NCBI GenBank assembly: GCA_031261245.1
Contig: JAISKU010000073.1
Location: forward strand, 1-5,280
Reading direction: 5' to 3'
DNA: 5,280 nt
Source: Oscillospiraceae bacterium
Lineage (GTDB): Bacteria; Bacillota; Clostridia; Oscillospirales; Oscillospiraceae
Made by a program: the position numbers and the translations under genes. Positions 4,555 through 5,280 of this stretch are shown piece by piece; the stretch's first letter is position 1; each line of letters opens with the position of its first letter. The notes under the pieces are model-generated. The model had not been told where the DNA came from, ran no database searches, and saw nothing but the letters and a program-made list of their open reading frames with translations.

Positions 4555-5280
4555 TTATCCTCCGTATGTTATTGGCATATTCCGCTTGTGCTCGCTCCTC
4601 GCGTGGTACTCCTCGATCTTCGCCCTGTCCGCGTCCGACGCCTTGCCGTTTATCAGGTAGTCGTCAATCGCGGCGTAGGTAATCCCCATCTCGCTCTCGT
4701 CCGTCTGCCCGTCGAACAGCGCCGCCGACGGCGCTTTCGTAATCACCGACTCCGGCGCGCCGAGGTACTTCAGAAACTCGTAGATCTCCGTGACGGTCAA
4801 ATCCCCTATCGGGTTGAAGTCGTGCGCGCCGTCGCCCCACTTCGTAAAGTAGCCCATATAGGCCTCGCTGCGATTCCCCGTCCCCGCGACGAGGCGGTTC
4901 TCCGACGCCGACACGGCGTACAGCGTAATCATGCGCAGCCGCGCCGACATGTTCGCCGTCGCCATATCGGACAGTATCACCTCGGGCGTAAGCGTGTCGA
5001 TAAACTTCGCCTTCACGTCCGCGAGCGCGATAACGCGCGTCGCGATGCCGAACTTGTCCGCGACCTCCCTGCCGTCGCGCATGTCGAGGTCGTAGTTGCG
5101 CGCGGAAATCGGCAGCTGAATACCCACCGTGTCGTCGCACGCCTTTTTGCAGAGAATCCCGACGAGCGCGGAGTCCTTCCCGCCCGAGTTGCCGTAGACG
5201 ATCCCCGTCGCCCCCGCCGTTTTGAGCTGCGCCTGAATGAACGCCACCCTGTTCTTTGTCTCCTGTTCGTAGTTACGCAT
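4555..5280 (-). CDS. nadE: NH3-dependent NAD+ synthetase, start at window edge
   Basis: Makes NAD+ from deamido-NAD+, ATP and ammonia in the cytoplasm, the last step of NAD synthesis. The 241-residue product carries the ATP pyrophosphatase P-loop as GNSGGKDS (residues 30-37), the GTGNRSE segment (133-139), the TKWGDG stretch (145-150) and a GQTDE motif (191-195), which together are typical of NadE. There is no glutaminase or nitrilase domain, so it should use free ammonia. The ATG is the last three bases of the window; the opening MRNYEQETKNRVAFI fits clostridial NadE N-termini as I recall them, so the gene is probably complete, but an upstream start cannot be excluded. Its promoter and ribosome binding site lie outside. 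The TAA stop is five bases before the dapL start, and the final Gly-Gly-stop codons double as the dapL Shine-Dalgarno, so the two are very likely cotranscribed and translationally coupled. Confidence 0.95.
   Translation of the reverse strand: MRNYEQETKNRVAFIQAQLKTAGATGIVYGNSGGKDSALVGILCKKACDDTVGIQLPISARNYDLDMRDGREVADKFGIATRVIALADVKAKFIDTLTPEVILSDMATANMSARLRMITLYAVSASENRLVAGTGNRSEAYMGYFTKWGDGAHDFNPIGDLTVTEIYEFLKYLGAPESVITKAPSAALFDGQTDESEMGITYAAIDDYLINGKASDADRAKIEEYHARSEHKRNMPITYGG
4558..4563 (-). promoter_or_regulatory. Ribosome binding site for dapL, inside the end of nadE
   Basis: GGAGGA formed by the two last glycine codons of nadE, 8 bases before the TTG at 4549. It decides the non-ATG start of dapL and suggests that ribosomes ending nadE feed dapL initiation. 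Confidence 0.85.

Overview
The window reads as a piece of a chromosome from a GC-rich member of the Firmicutes, most likely an uncultured or gut-type Clostridia. The reasons are the rpmH-rnpA-yidD-yidC-jag gene order, strong GGAGG-type ribosome binding sites, a YidC without a cleavable lipoprotein signal, an LL-diaminopimelate aminotransferase (DapL) and a short ammonia-dependent NadE. All eight genes lie on the minus strand, so the order of transcription runs from high to low coordinates. No stretch longer than about 105 bases is without a gene.

Region by region, in transcription order: nadE (5280-4555, start at the very edge of the window) and dapL (4549-3374) form a tight pair, with the dapL ribosome binding site made from the last codons of nadE and a TTG start for dapL. 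Four bases past the dapL stop lies a strong sigma-A promoter (TTGACA, 18 bp, TAAAAT) that drives rpmH (3308-3174), rnpA (3099-2764), yidD (2660-2451), yidC (2438-1167), jag/khpB (1144-350) and acpP (325-95). Three bases past the acpP stop a second promoter, with both hexamers perfect and 17 bp apart, points out of the window and reads at once into a set of small GC-rich hairpins (about 2-52).

The genes make sense together. RpmH and RnpA are the ribosomal protein L34 and the RNase P protein. YidD, YidC and Jag belong to membrane protein insertion and its associated RNA-binding partner. AcpP serves lipid synthesis, so a translation-to-membrane theme runs through the unit, preceded by NAD and lysine/cell wall supply. 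Compared with the widespread arrangement, dnaA is not upstream of rpmH and mnmE does not follow jag; the two ends of the conserved block have been rewired.

The parts least explained by ordinary annotation are: a 39-bp tandem duplication carrying four GACGACCC boxes at 19-20 bp spacing between rnpA and yidD, next to two mutually exclusive hairpins at the yidD ribosome binding site; an imperfect strong hairpin between rpmH and rnpA; the consensus promoter after acpP with a dyad in its spacer and a DnaA-box-like 9-mer over its -10; and the tandem hairpins that follow it. I see no clearly new protein system, phage, transposon, CRISPR array or RNA gene of a known family.
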